A stretch of DNA of 6,299 nucleotides, from NCBI GenBank assembly GCA_003447545.1, contig DLYX01000569.1, positions 1-6,299 on the forward strand, in the 5' to 3' direction. The notes under the pieces are model-generated. The model worked only from the letters and a program-made list of their open reading frames with translations. It was not told the DNA's origin and made no database searches. How positions within the stretch are numbered: the stretch's first letter is position 1; the number at the start of each line of letters is the position of its first letter. The stretch comes from Deltaproteobacteria bacterium (GTDB lineage: Bacteria > Desulfobacterota > Binatia > UBA12015). The position numbers and the translations under genes are program-made. Below are positions 1 to 6,228 of the stretch, piece after piece.

Positions 1-2
1 CA

Positions 3-554
3 GTCGCGGCCAACCCTGCCGGGGCTCGTTGGCCCGCGGGCGGGGCTGCTGCCGCGCCTCGACCCATGGGAGAAAATACCGGTAACGCGGGATGGGAGAC
101 CCCTCCGACACAGGTCGCTGTTGCCGGAGCGGCATCCGGGGCGGCACCCTTGGGCATTGATTTGCGTGGTGATCTGGCGCGTGGTCCCGAGGAGGCAGAC
201 TATCGCGGAGGTCTCGAAGCCTACCAGCGCGGGGACTATCCACGCTCGGTGCAGTCTTTGCGCAATTACGTCAGTCGAAACCGCGGCAGCTCGCTCGCGC
301 CATATGCGCACTATTGGATCGGAGAGGCCTATTTTTCACAGGGCAAGTACTACGAGGCGATCTTGGCGTATAACGAGATCCCGACCAGTTGGCCGGACAA
401 CGATCGTGTCCCTGCGGCCAAACTGCGTCAGGCCGAGGCCTTCGCGGCGTCGGGCGACGTCCAGGATGCGCGAATCTACCTGAAGGAGTTGATCGAGAAG
501 TATCCCGGGACTCCCGAGGCGGCCGAGGCACAGCAAAGATTACGCTCGCTTTGA
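3..554 (+). CDS. cpoB: CpoB/YbgF-type Tol-Pal associated TPR protein, C-terminal part (5' end outside window)
   Basis: The reading frame is open from the first complete codon at position 3, so the ATG at 66 is probably internal and the gene starts upstream of the window. Supporting this, nothing resembling a signal peptide follows position 66, although this periplasmic family needs one. The visible 183 residues begin with an Ala/Pro/Gly-rich linker of about 60 residues. A tandem TPR array follows, with hallmarks such as EAYQRGDYPRSVQSLRNYV, YWIGEAYFSQGKYYEAILAY and the closing LKELIEKYPGTPEAAEAQQRL. This is the standard C-terminal domain of YbgF/CpoB, which in E. coli works in the periplasm with the Tol-Pal complex and coordinates peptidoglycan synthesis with outer-membrane constriction. 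Inference: pal or other tol genes may lie just upstream. ribF follows after 48 bases on the same strand. Another periplasmic TPR protein (for example BamD-like) is possible, but the linker plus terminal TPR layout favours CpoB. Confidence 0.85.
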   Translation, partial: VAANPAGARWPAGGAAAAPRPMGENTGNAGWETPPTQVAVAGAASGAAPLGIDLRGDLARGPEEADYRGGLEAYQRGDYPRSVQSLRNYVSRNRGSSLAPYAHYWIGEAYFSQGKYYEAILAYNEIPTSWPDNDRVPAAKLRQAEAFAASGDVQDARIYLKELIEKYPGTPEAAEAQQRLRSL

Positions 555-602
555 AGGTGAGCGTCTGGCGAGAGGTTTTGCTAGTCAACGCCTCGTAGCG
601 CT

Positions 603-1532
603 ATGCGTATTCTCCGCCATCAGAGAGATAAACCCTTCCGTTCGCCGGTTGTGGCACTCGGAAACTTCGATGGTCTGCACCGCGGTCACGAGGCTATCGT
701 CGCCCGAACAGTCGAGTTGGCCGCCGAGACCGGCGGGGAACCTGTCGTCTTTACGTTCTTCCCGCACCCGATCTCCGTGGTCGCGCCTGACCGGGCGCCG
801 CCGCAAATTACCAGTCTGTCCGAGCGGATGCGGGGTCTTCGTTCGTTGGGTGCGGCGGGAGTCGTCCTGCAACGATTTACACCGGCCTTCGCGGCTATCG
901 AGGCCGAGGCGTTTCTTCGGGACGTGATTGCGGGCGAGTTGGGCGCCTCGGGAATCGTTGCCGGGTTTGACGTGACTTTCGGTCACGACCGGCGCGGAAA
1001 CCCGGCGCTTCTCGAAAGTCTGGGCCCGGAGTTGGGCTTGCGCGTGGGGATTGTTTCGCCAGTGGCCGAGGACTCGGGCAAGGTGAGCTCCAGTGCGATC
1101 CGCCGGGCATTGGCCGCAGGCAATGTGGCTGAGGCAGGGCAATTGCTTGGGCGACCGCATCGCGTTTTTGGAACCGTTCGCGAAGGGGATCGTCGTGGTG
1201 CGACGATCGGCTTCCCGACAGCCAATATCCTGCCCCACGGAGGGCTGCTGCCCCCCGATGGCGTTTACGCGGTGCGAGTTCGGATCGAGGGCGACGACAC
1301 CTTCTTCCCGGCCGTGGCAAATCTTGGCACGAATCCGACCTTCGGGGGGGTGGGGCGGCGATTGGAAGCCCACCTCTTCGATTTCAATCGCGACCTTTAT
1401 GGACGTGCGATCGAGGTTGGATTTGCCCACCGATTGCGGGGGGAGATTCGGTTCCCATCGGTGGCCGAACTGGTGGCACAGATCGAGGCCGATGCGGCAG
1501 AAGCACGGAATCTGCTGCTCGGAGGCTCGTGA
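603..1532 (+). CDS. ribF: Bifunctional riboflavin kinase / FAD synthetase RibF
   Basis: This cytoplasmic enzyme phosphorylates riboflavin to FMN and then adenylylates FMN to FAD, using ATP in both steps. At 309 residues it has the usual family length. The N-terminal nucleotidyltransferase domain (about 1-180) shows GNFDGLHRGH at 20-29, FTFFPHP at 50-56, the GFDVTFGHDRRG segment at 121-132 and VSSSAIRRAL at 161-170. The C-terminal riboflavin kinase domain (about 184-305) shows TIGFPTAN at 201-208, LGTNPTFGG at 241-249, the probable catalytic Glu at 255 in LEAHLFDF, and FPSVAELVAQI at 284-294. The ATG at 603 is chosen because an in-frame TAG at 582 blocks extension, with no other start between, and because the distance to GNFDG fits the family. 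No clear Shine-Dalgarno precedes it; the nearest purine-rich stretch (GAGAGG) lies almost 30 bases away. Its stop overlaps the start of the next gene, suggesting co-transcription and coupled translation. Confidence 0.97.
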   Translation: MRILRHQRDKPFRSPVVALGNFDGLHRGHEAIVARTVELAAETGGEPVVFTFFPHPISVVAPDRAPPQITSLSERMRGLRSLGAAGVVLQRFTPAFAAIEAEAFLRDVIAGELGASGIVAGFDVTFGHDRRGNPALLESLGPELGLRVGIVSPVAEDSGKVSSSAIRRALAAGNVAEAGQLLGRPHRVFGTVREGDRRGATIGFPTANILPHGGLLPPDGVYAVRVRIEGDDTFFPAVANLGTNPTFGGVGRRLEAHLFDFNRDLYGRAIEVGFAHRLRGEIRFPSVAELVAQIEADAAEARNLLLGGS

Positions 1533-2503
1533 CGCGCGCGACACCGGAGAGCCAGATTGTCCATTGCGTTGTCGGCCCGGAGGGCGCGGGGCAAAGGTTG
1601 GACCGCTTTCTCGCCGCACAGAGTTTCCTCCCGACCCGCTCACGTATCGCTTTTCTGATTCGCGGTGGGCATGTATCCGTCGATGGCGTCGCTCGAAAGA
1701 CCAGTTATCCGGTGAGCGTGGGCAACGTGGTCGAAGTTGTCTTGCCGCCCGAGGAACCGTCCTGGGTGGAGCCTGAAGATATCCCGCTCGACGTCCTGTT
1801 TGAAGATGAGTCGATCGTGGTGATCAGCAAGCCCGCGGGGATGGCATCACACCCGGCGCCCGGGACTCGCCATGGAACGCTGGTTGCGGCCTTGTTGCAT
1901 CGCTGGTCACTCGGAGAGGGGTGGCCGGATCCCCAACGACCGGGAATCGTGCATCGTCTCGACAAGGATACGACCGGTGTGATGGTGGTCGCCAAGACAC
2001 CTGAAGCGTTGCAGGGACTTGCCGTGCAGTTTCAGGAGCGCACCGTGCGCAAATCCTACCTCGCGATTGTTCGGGGCGTTCCCCGCGAAACATCAGGATC
2101 CGTCGATTTGCCGATCGGCCGAGACCCGCAAAATCGCAAGCGGATGCAAGCTGTGACCGGGCAGAAGCGCGAGGCGGTGACTCCGTGGGCCGTCCTCGAG
2201 CGCTTCGGTGGGCAGCGTCCGGCCGCGGCGCTGGTGGAGTGCAAGCCTCGCACAGGGCGCACGCATCAAATTCGAGTTCATATGGCCTGCCTCGGCCATC
2301 CACTGATTGGCGACGAGGTTTATGGATCTCGTCGCGTGCCGGCGGGAGCCAGCGGCGCGATGCGCGCGGCATTGCTCGAATTTCCGAGACACGCGCTGCA
2401 CGCTTATCGGCTCGAGATCAATCACCCGGTTGGCGGACGCCCCCTGCGGTTCGAGGCGCCACTGCCCGAGGATATGCACAACCTGCTGCTGCAGCTTCGC
2501 TAG
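1529..2503 (+). CDS. rluD: RluA/RluD-family 23S rRNA pseudouridine synthase
   Basis: This enzyme isomerises uridine to pseudouridine in RNA. RluD-type members act on helix 69 of 23S rRNA during large-subunit maturation. The 324-residue protein has an N-terminal S4 RNA-binding domain (about 22-70, with GQRLDRFLA and HVSVDGV). The catalytic domain shows the signature HRLDKDTTGVMVVAKT at 142-157, whose Asp145 is the expected catalytic nucleophile. It also shows KPAGMASHPAPGTRHGTL (101-118), RKSYLAIVRG (174-183), RTGRTHQIRVHM (241-252) and HPLIGDEVYG (257-266). Size and the presence of an S4 domain favour RluD over RluA or RluC, but the exact target uridine cannot be read from sequence. The start is a GTG inside a four-base GTGA overlap with the ribF stop. 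GGAGG at 1521-1525 lies only 3 bases before it, an unusually tight spacing, so translation is probably helped by coupling to ribF. The 3' end converges on the DUF481 gene with a 10-base gap. Confidence 0.93.
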   Translation: MTRATPESQIVHCVVGPEGAGQRLDRFLAAQSFLPTRSRIAFLIRGGHVSVDGVARKTSYPVSVGNVVEVVLPPEEPSWVEPEDIPLDVLFEDESIVVISKPAGMASHPAPGTRHGTLVAALLHRWSLGEGWPDPQRPGIVHRLDKDTTGVMVVAKTPEALQGLAVQFQERTVRKSYLAIVRGVPRETSGSVDLPIGRDPQNRKRMQAVTGQKREAVTPWAVLERFGGQRPAAALVECKPRTGRTHQIRVHMACLGHPLIGDEVYGSRRVPAGASGAMRAALLEFPRHALHAYRLEINHPVGGRPLRFEAPLPEDMHNLLLQLR

Positions 2504-2513
2504 TTCGACCCTC

Positions 2514-3608
2514 TTACAAGCTGACCGAGAGCCCGACGTTGAAGTAGAAGCTATTGGGCTGCGTCCCCGCTGCTGGACGATTATTATAATCGTCGGTGAT
2601 TTGTACCTTGAAGTTCAGAATCGAGATCACGGGAACCGTGTAGCTTACACGGGCTTGTAGAAGGTAATTATCGGCAAACGCATTCAGGGCGGGGAGGTAG
2701 TTCAACTCGGCCGTGAGCGTGCTGTCGAGAGGCAGATCCCATTGGGTATCGAGACCCAGCGCCAGGGCGGCATATTCATTTTCATCGCCGCCGAAATAAC
2801 TTTCGAAAACCCAACCAAAGCCAGCCTTGGCGCTTACCCGGCCCTGGTCATTATCAATGAAATCCCAGCCAGCACCGGCGCTCGGTTGGGCGCGGAGGCT
2901 GAGTTTCTGAATCGCGTTATACGTCGCGGCCATATCCCCAAAAACGAAGATATGGTCCCAAACGGTGTAGCGAAGATTGAGGGTGCCCACCGCTTCGTCG
3001 AGATTGGTCTGCTTGGGCGCATTGTCCTCTTTTTGCGTCCCGTAGCGGTAGCTGACCCCGACCTTCAATTGAGATTTCTCGGAATCTCGTTGCGCCGCAG
3101 CGCCGAAAAGAATTTGCGTCGTATCTGTGGTCGCCTGCGATGTGGAAGCGGAAAGGTCGAGGGAGCCGCTCCAAAACCGCAGATTGTCGCGGGTCCATTG
3201 GTCGAACTCGCCTGCCGCGGGGCTACCGAGGGATACGATCTCCGACAGCGGGACTTGTACCGAGCGGCCGTTCTCTGTGCGGATCTCGAGGTTTCCTTCC
3301 CTGATGCCGTCGAGACGACCCAGCACAGATTCGTGTTCGCCGAAGATGATCAATCGGGGCTCGGTCGTGGTGAGATTTTTCAATTCGTCAGTCGCAACCG
3401 CCACGCTGCTGTCGGTCCCGTCGATGGCGAAATTGGCTTTGTCGTCAACAATGTCGACAAGCTCCCCGGTCAGAGTTGACTGGCCAGCATCCAGCGAGTC
3501 GATCGCTTCTGCGGCCTGCGGCGCCGCCAGCGCCAGTGCCCCAAGGAGCCCGAAGACGGCGAGTCGCGCTGGGAGAGTGATCGTGCTGAGGAAGGGAAAA
3601 TTTTGCAT
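2514..3608 (-). CDS. DUF481 family predicted outer-membrane protein with N-terminal beta modules
   Basis: The 364-residue product starts with a signal peptide: a short basic/polar start, a hydrophobic core LAVFGLLGALALAAP at about 16-30, and a likely cleavage after AAEA at about 35. Residues 46-128 contain two similar beta-rich stretches of about 33 residues (pattern LTGELVDIVDD...VAVATDEL and VLGRLDGIREG...VQVPLSEI). From about 140 to the end the protein alternates polar and hydrophobic residues as transmembrane beta strands do (for example KVGVSYRYGTQ, LNLRYTVWDHIFVFGDM, LQARVSYTVPV). It ends in SFYFNVGLSVSL, a barrel-like terminal strand with Leu rather than the usual Phe. This matches the DUF481 (YdiY-like, 'salt-induced outer membrane protein') family, whose function is poorly known. 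The ATG is the only start available, since an in-frame stop lies five codons upstream; no good Shine-Dalgarno is visible. The gene is a single minus-strand unit between two plus-strand blocks. Family assignment is by recognised pattern only. Confidence 0.8.
   Translation of the reverse strand: MQNFPFLSTITLPARLAVFGLLGALALAAPQAAEAIDSLDAGQSTLTGELVDIVDDKANFAIDGTDSSVAVATDELKNLTTTEPRLIIFGEHESVLGRLDGIREGNLEIRTENGRSVQVPLSEIVSLGSPAAGEFDQWTRDNLRFWSGSLDLSASTSQATTDTTQILFGAAAQRDSEKSQLKVGVSYRYGTQKEDNAPKQTNLDEAVGTLNLRYTVWDHIFVFGDMAATYNAIQKLSLRAQPSAGAGWDFIDNDQGRVSAKAGFGWVFESYFGGDENEYAALALGLDTQWDLPLDSTLTAELNYLPALNAFADNYLLQARVSYTVPVISILNFKVQITDDYNNRPAAGTQPNSFYFNVGLSVSL
2576..2594. repeat. AT-rich 19-base perfect inverted repeat inside the DUF481 gene
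   Basis: The arms GACGATTAT and ATAATCGTC flank a single central T. The element is markedly AT-rich against its surroundings. It lies within the 3' part of the minus-strand DUF481 coding sequence (encoding D-D-Y-N-N-R around residues 339-344) and about 70 bases beyond the rluD stop. It could form a stem-loop in transcripts of either strand, but no T-run follows on the plus strand, so it is not a standard intrinsic terminator. It may be a coincidence of coding sequence. Confidence 0.4.
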
Positions 3609-3864
3609 GCCAGAGTGGAACTAAATCGACTTGTCGGTGTCAAGCGAGAAGACAGTGGTCAACCTCGGCTGGCGCTCCGGTTTTGGTTTGCTCTTCCCCG
3701 AGGCTCAGCGTAAGCAGGAACGACTCCGACGGTTTCTTCGCATCCGCTTTTCCGGTTGCGGGTGGCCGCAGGAGCTTTCCCTTCATCGCTGATTTCCCAA
3801 ATAGATTGCCCTTTACTTTTGCCCCTTGAAGTTTGTCGAGAGGAAATAGATTCGGTCCAACCAG
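3609..3864. other. Divergent intergenic region between the DUF481 gene and rho
   Basis: These 256 bases must carry the promoter of the minus-strand DUF481 gene and probably that of rho, whose transcript would have a long leader. I could not assign a convincing -35/-10 pair on either strand. Visible elements: a perfect TTGACA on the minus strand at 3638-3643 without a matching -10; a small GC hairpin TGCGG-GTGG-CCGCA at 3757-3770 on the rho-sense strand; an AT-richer stretch around 3796-3820; and a purine-rich GAGAGGA at 3838-3844. A plus-strand frame is open from 3625 to a TGA at 3790-3792, with possible GTG starts at 3637 and 3655. E. coli rho has a transcribed leader with autoregulatory attenuation, so a regulated leader here would be plausible, but that is inference. 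Confidence 0.5.
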
Positions 3865-5244
3865 ATGAGTCCAAGACGAGCTGCTTCCAGACGTGAGGAA
3901 TCCAACCCGGGAGATTCGACCCCCACGCCCGACGGGGTAGTCGTTGATGTTGAGGGCGAGCCCGAGGTGCTCGCTCCGGCGGATGCGCCCCCGCCCATCC
4001 ACCTCTCGGACCTGAAGGGGAAGGATATTCAGGAATTGGCGGGCATGGCCCGTTCCGTCGACGCCGAAGGGGCATCGACGATGCGACGGCAAGAGCTGAT
4101 CTTCGCGATCCTGCAGGCGCAGACAGCCCGGCAGGGCTTGATTCACGGAGATGGCGTTCTGGAAGTTCTGCCGGACGGATTCGGTTTTTTACGATCTCCG
4201 GACTACAGCTACCTTGCCGGACCGGACGATATCTATGTGTCGCCGTCGCAGGTGAAAAGGTTTGATCTTCGGACCGGAGACGTGGTTTCCGGGCAGATTC
4301 GATCACCTAAAGACGACGAGCGCTACTTTGCCTTGTTGCAGCTGGATGCAATCAACTACGACCCGCCAGCGGAGTCTCGGCAGAAAGTGCTGTTTGATAA
4401 TTTGACGCCGCTTTATCCCGACGATGCGATCCACCTCGAATGCGGTGCCGAGGAACCGACGGGGCGGGTTCTCGATTTGATGGTGCCCATCGGCAAGGGC
4501 CAACGGGCACTGGTGGTGGCCCCGCCCCGAACCGGCAAGACGATCATGCTGCAGAATATTGCTCGCGGCATTACCGCCAATCATCCGGACATCGATTTAA
4601 TCGTACTGCTCGTGGACGAGCGCCCCGAAGAGGTCACGGATATGCGCCGTTCGGTAGCGGGAGAGGTCGTGAGTTCGACTTTTGACGAGCCCCCGACACG
4701 TCACGTCCAAGTCGCCGAGATGGTGATCGAGAAGGCCAAGAGATTGGTCGAGCACGGTCGCGATGTGGTGATTTTGCTGGATTCCGTCACTCGACTGGCC
4801 CGGGCCTACAATACGGTCGCGCCCCCTTCGGGGAAGGTGCTGTCAGGTGGGGTGGATTCAAATGCCCTGCATAAACCGAAGAAGTTTTTCGGCGCGGCCC
4901 GCAACATCGAGGACGGAGGGTCGTTGACGATCATTGGCACAGCCCTTGTCGAAACGGGCAGCCGCATGGACGAGGTGATTTTCGAGGAGTTCAAGGGGAC
5001 CGGCAATATGGAGGTCCATCTCGATCGCCGCCTGGTGGAAAAGCGAGTTTTCCCGTCAATCGACGTGAATCGGTCGGGTACGCGCAAGGAGGAACTGTTG
5101 CTCGGAGCCGAGGTGCAGGGTCGCGTCGCGATCCTGCGGCGCCTTCTTTCGCAGCTCAACTCGGTGGAAGCAATGGAATTTCTCCTCGACAAGCTGGCGG
5201 AAACGCCGACCAACGAGGACTTCATCGCGGGAATGAATCGATAA
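3865..5244 (+). CDS. rho: Transcription termination factor Rho
   Basis: Rho is a hexameric RNA-dependent ATPase/helicase that binds C-rich nascent RNA and dissociates transcription complexes. The 459-residue protein has an acidic, Pro-rich, likely disordered extension (1-44) beyond the E. coli form (419 residues). The Rho N-terminal helical domain follows (about 45-90, [18 protein letters not shown]). The cold-shock-like RNA-binding domain (about 94-165) shows [14 protein letters not shown] at 104-117. The RecA-type ATPase shows Walker A APPRTGKT at 219-226, catalytic-Glu segment [10 protein letters not shown] at 251-260, Walker [17 protein letters not shown] at 301-316, Q-loop LSGGVD at 326-331, R-loop [11 protein letters not shown] at 376-386 and [10 protein letters not shown] at 403-412. 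Positions matching E. coli bicyclomycin-resistance sites (Met219, Ser266, Gly337) are unchanged, so a drug-sensitive form is inferred. ATG at 3865 is the only standard start, as an in-frame TAG lies at 3847-3849. Its nearest purine-rich stretch is about 20 bases away, which is unusually far. rpsB follows after 144 bases. Confidence 0.98.
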   Translation: MSPRRAASRREESNPGDSTPTPDGVVVDVEGEPEVLAPADAPPPIHLSDLKGKDIQELAGMARSVDAEGASTMRRQELIFAILQAQTARQGLIHGDGVLEVLPDGFGFLRSPDYSYLAGPDDIYVSPSQVKRFDLRTGDVVSGQIRSPKDDERYFALLQLDAINYDPPAESRQKVLFDNLTPLYPDDAIHLECGAEEPTGRVLDLMVPIGKGQRALVVAPPRTGKTIMLQNIARGITANHPDIDLIVLLVDERPEEVTDMRRSVAGEVVSSTFDEPPTRHVQVAEMVIEKAKRLVEHGRDVVILLDSVTRLARAYNTVAPPSGKVLSGGVDSNALHKPKKFFGAARNIEDGGSLTIIGTALVETGSRMDEVIFEEFKGTGNMEVHLDRRLVEKRVFPSIDVNRSGTRKEELLLGAEVQGRVAILRRLLSQLNSVEAMEFLLDKLAETPTNEDFIAGMNR

Positions 5245-5333
5245 TCGCCCCGATTTGGCCCGTAAAACCCCGGAATCCGCGATGAAGACGCATTGCGGGG
5301 CTAGCGGGGCTTTGTTACTCAAATCGAACCGAT

Positions 5334-5354
5334 CCCCGGATAAGGGGCGTTTTT
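5334..5354 (+). terminator. Weak intrinsic-terminator-like hairpin before rpsB
   Basis: CCCC at 5334-5337 and GGGG at 5344-5347 can form a 4-bp stem with a six-base loop; after CG, a run of five Ts follows at 5350-5354. The stem is short for an intrinsic terminator, so it may be weak, may act as an attenuator for rpsB (start 34 bases after the T-run), or may be incidental. The upstream CGGGG copies could sequester the CCCC arm instead. Confidence 0.3.
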
Positions 5355-5379
5355 CGCCTGCCCGGTGGTCGGATCTGAC

Positions 5380-5383
5380 GGAG
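5380..5383 (+). promoter_or_regulatory. Ribosome binding site deciding the rpsB start
   Basis: GGAG lies 5 bases before the ATG at 5389. This supports that start over an in-frame GTG at 5365, which would add eight residues with no counterpart in S2 proteins. Confidence 0.75.
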
Positions 5384-5388
5384 ATTGT

Positions 5389-6180
5389 ATGCCCGAGCCC
5401 ACAATGAAGCAGCTTCTGGAGGCTGGAGTCCATTTTGGCCACCAGACGAGTCGATGGAACCCGAAGATGAAGCGCTACATCTTCGGCGCCCGAAACGGGA
5501 TCTATATCATCGACTTGCAGCAGACCGTCCGGATGTTCCGAGAGGTCTATGGTCAGGTCCGCGAACTTGCGGCCTCGGGAGGAACTCTCCTCTTCGTGGG
5601 CACCAAGAAGCAGGCTCAGGAACCCATCAAGGAAGAAGCGCTGCGTAGCGAAATGTATTTCGTGAACAATCGCTGGCTCGGTGGGATGTTGACCAACTTC
5701 CCGACGATCAAGGCCTCGATCGATCGCTTGCGCAAGCTCGAAGACAGCCTCGCCGACCCGACGACCATCGAGGCCTATACGAAGAAGGAAATTCTCGGTC
5801 TCGAGAGAGAGCGCGAAAAATTGGAACTGTCTCTCGGCGGAATCAAGGAAATGCGCAAGCTTCCCGATGCGTTGTTTGTCATTGACCCGAAGCGCGAAGA
5901 GATTGCGGTGAAGGAAGCCAACAAGCTCGGCATTCCCGTGATCGCCGTGGTCGACACCAACTGCGATCCCGAAGTGATCGACTACAAGGTGCCCGGCAAC
6001 GACGATGCAATCCGCGCGATCCGTTTGTTCTGTTCTTCGATCGCGGACGCGGCCCTCGAGGGGAAAGCGGAACTCGAAGAGAAGATTGCCGCTGGCAATG
6101 ACGGCGACACCGACGCCCCCGCGGCCACTTCGATGGAAGAGGAAATGGCCGCCGGCGAAGAGTCGGCTCCCTCAGTTTAG
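5389..6180 (+). CDS. rpsB: 30S ribosomal protein S2
   Basis: S2 is a small-subunit ribosomal protein that binds late in 30S assembly and is needed for S1 association. The 263-residue product shows the family N-terminus [20 protein letters not shown] (6-25). It is followed by [20 protein letters not shown] (27-46), [11 protein letters not shown] (67-77), [15 protein letters not shown] (90-104), the coiled-coil hairpin region about 110-160, [13 protein letters not shown] (158-170) and [14 protein letters not shown] (181-194). A C-terminal tail of about 35 residues is rich in Glu, Ala and Asp and has low complexity, a common lineage-variable extension. The start at 5389 gives the usual short stretch before the conserved Met-x-x-(L/M)[10 protein letters not shown] motif and has a Shine-Dalgarno; a longer GTG-initiated version from 5365 is unlikely. 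tsf starts 48 bases downstream, the classical rpsB-tsf arrangement, with a hairpin between them. Confidence 0.98.
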   Translation: MPEPTMKQLLEAGVHFGHQTSRWNPKMKRYIFGARNGIYIIDLQQTVRMFREVYGQVRELAASGGTLLFVGTKKQAQEPIKEEALRSEMYFVNNRWLGGMLTNFPTIKASIDRLRKLEDSLADPTTIEAYTKKEILGLEREREKLELSLGGIKEMRKLPDALFVIDPKREEIAVKEANKLGIPVIAVVDTNCDPEVIDYKVPGNDDAIRAIRLFCSSIADAALEGKAELEEKIAAGNDGDTDAPAATSMEEEMAAGEESAPSV

Positions 6181-6184
6181 CTCG

Positions 6185-6205
6185 CTGTCACGCCAGGCGT
6201 GACAG
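6185..6205. repeat. Perfect 21-base inverted repeat between rpsB and tsf
   Basis: CTGTCACGCC (6185-6194) and GGCGTGACAG (6196-6205) are exact reverse complements around a single A. The RNA would fold into a very stable stem with a small loop four bases after the rpsB stop. No T-run follows, so it is not a standard intrinsic terminator. It could lower tsf expression, protect the rpsB message 3' end, serve as a processing site, or act in DNA as a protein-binding palindrome. Confidence 0.7.
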
Positions 6206-6216
6206 TCCAAGACAGC

Positions 6217-6220
6217 AGGA
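6217..6220 (+). promoter_or_regulatory. Ribosome binding site of tsf
   Basis: AGGA lies 8 bases before the GTG at 6229. It supports a GTG start for tsf, where no ATG is available at the family's N-terminal position. Confidence 0.6.
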
Positions 6221-6228
6221 ATATAGAA

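Larger units (their letters stand above)
5245..5388 (+). promoter_or_regulatory. rho-rpsB spacer: candidate structured leader of rpsB
   Basis: This 144-base spacer contains three CCCCG elements (5248-5252, 5268-5272, 5334-5338). It also has two CGGGG elements (5296-5300, 5305-5309) and one GGGG (5344-5347). Possible pairings include an outer GCCCCG/CGGGGC stem (5247-5252 with 5305-5310), an inner CCCCG/CGGGG stem (5268-5272 with 5296-5300), and a small downstream hairpin followed by five Ts. Several of these exclude each other. The segment therefore could terminate rho transcripts, act as a folded 5' leader of rpsB, or both. In E. coli, S2 represses its own operon through the rpsB leader, which makes leader control here plausible but unproven. 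No confident -35/-10 promoter was found. Confidence 0.45.

Noticed and set aside
66..68. ATG at 66 as the true cpoB start
   Set aside because: The frame stays open to the window edge, the upstream codons give the Ala/Pro/Gly linker typical of the family, and no signal peptide follows this Met.
596..603. TAGCGCTA palindrome at the ribF start
   Set aside because: An 8-base palindrome is expected by chance in a window this size and has no other supporting feature.
585..1643. 352-codon open frame on the minus strand opposite ribF
   Set aside because: It lies entirely antisense to ribF and the start of rluD, both with clear family motifs; its translation is rich in Arg, Pro, Ser and His with no recognisable domain, typical of a GC-rich shadow frame.
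1093..1776. 227-codon plus-strand frame overlapping ribF and rluD
   Set aside because: It overlaps two well-supported genes in another frame and its translation has a biased Arg/Pro/Trp-rich shadow composition.
2742..3479. 245-codon open frame on the plus strand opposite the DUF481 gene
   Set aside because: The minus-strand product has a signal peptide and barrel pattern over the same bases; the plus-strand translation resembles no family and has no ribosome binding site of note.
3638..3643. Perfect TTGACA on the minus strand as the DUF481 promoter -35
   Set aside because: No acceptable -10 hexamer is found 15-19 bases downstream, and the start codon would be only a few bases from the transcription start.
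3640..4306. Minus-strand open frames (168 and 215 codons) antisense to the rho 5' part and leader
   Set aside because: They cover the conserved rho N-terminal domain in antisense and show no recognisable protein features.
5365..5367. GTG at 5365 as the rpsB start
   Set aside because: It would add eight residues not found in S2 proteins, while ATG 5389 has GGAG 5 bases upstream and matches the family N-terminus.
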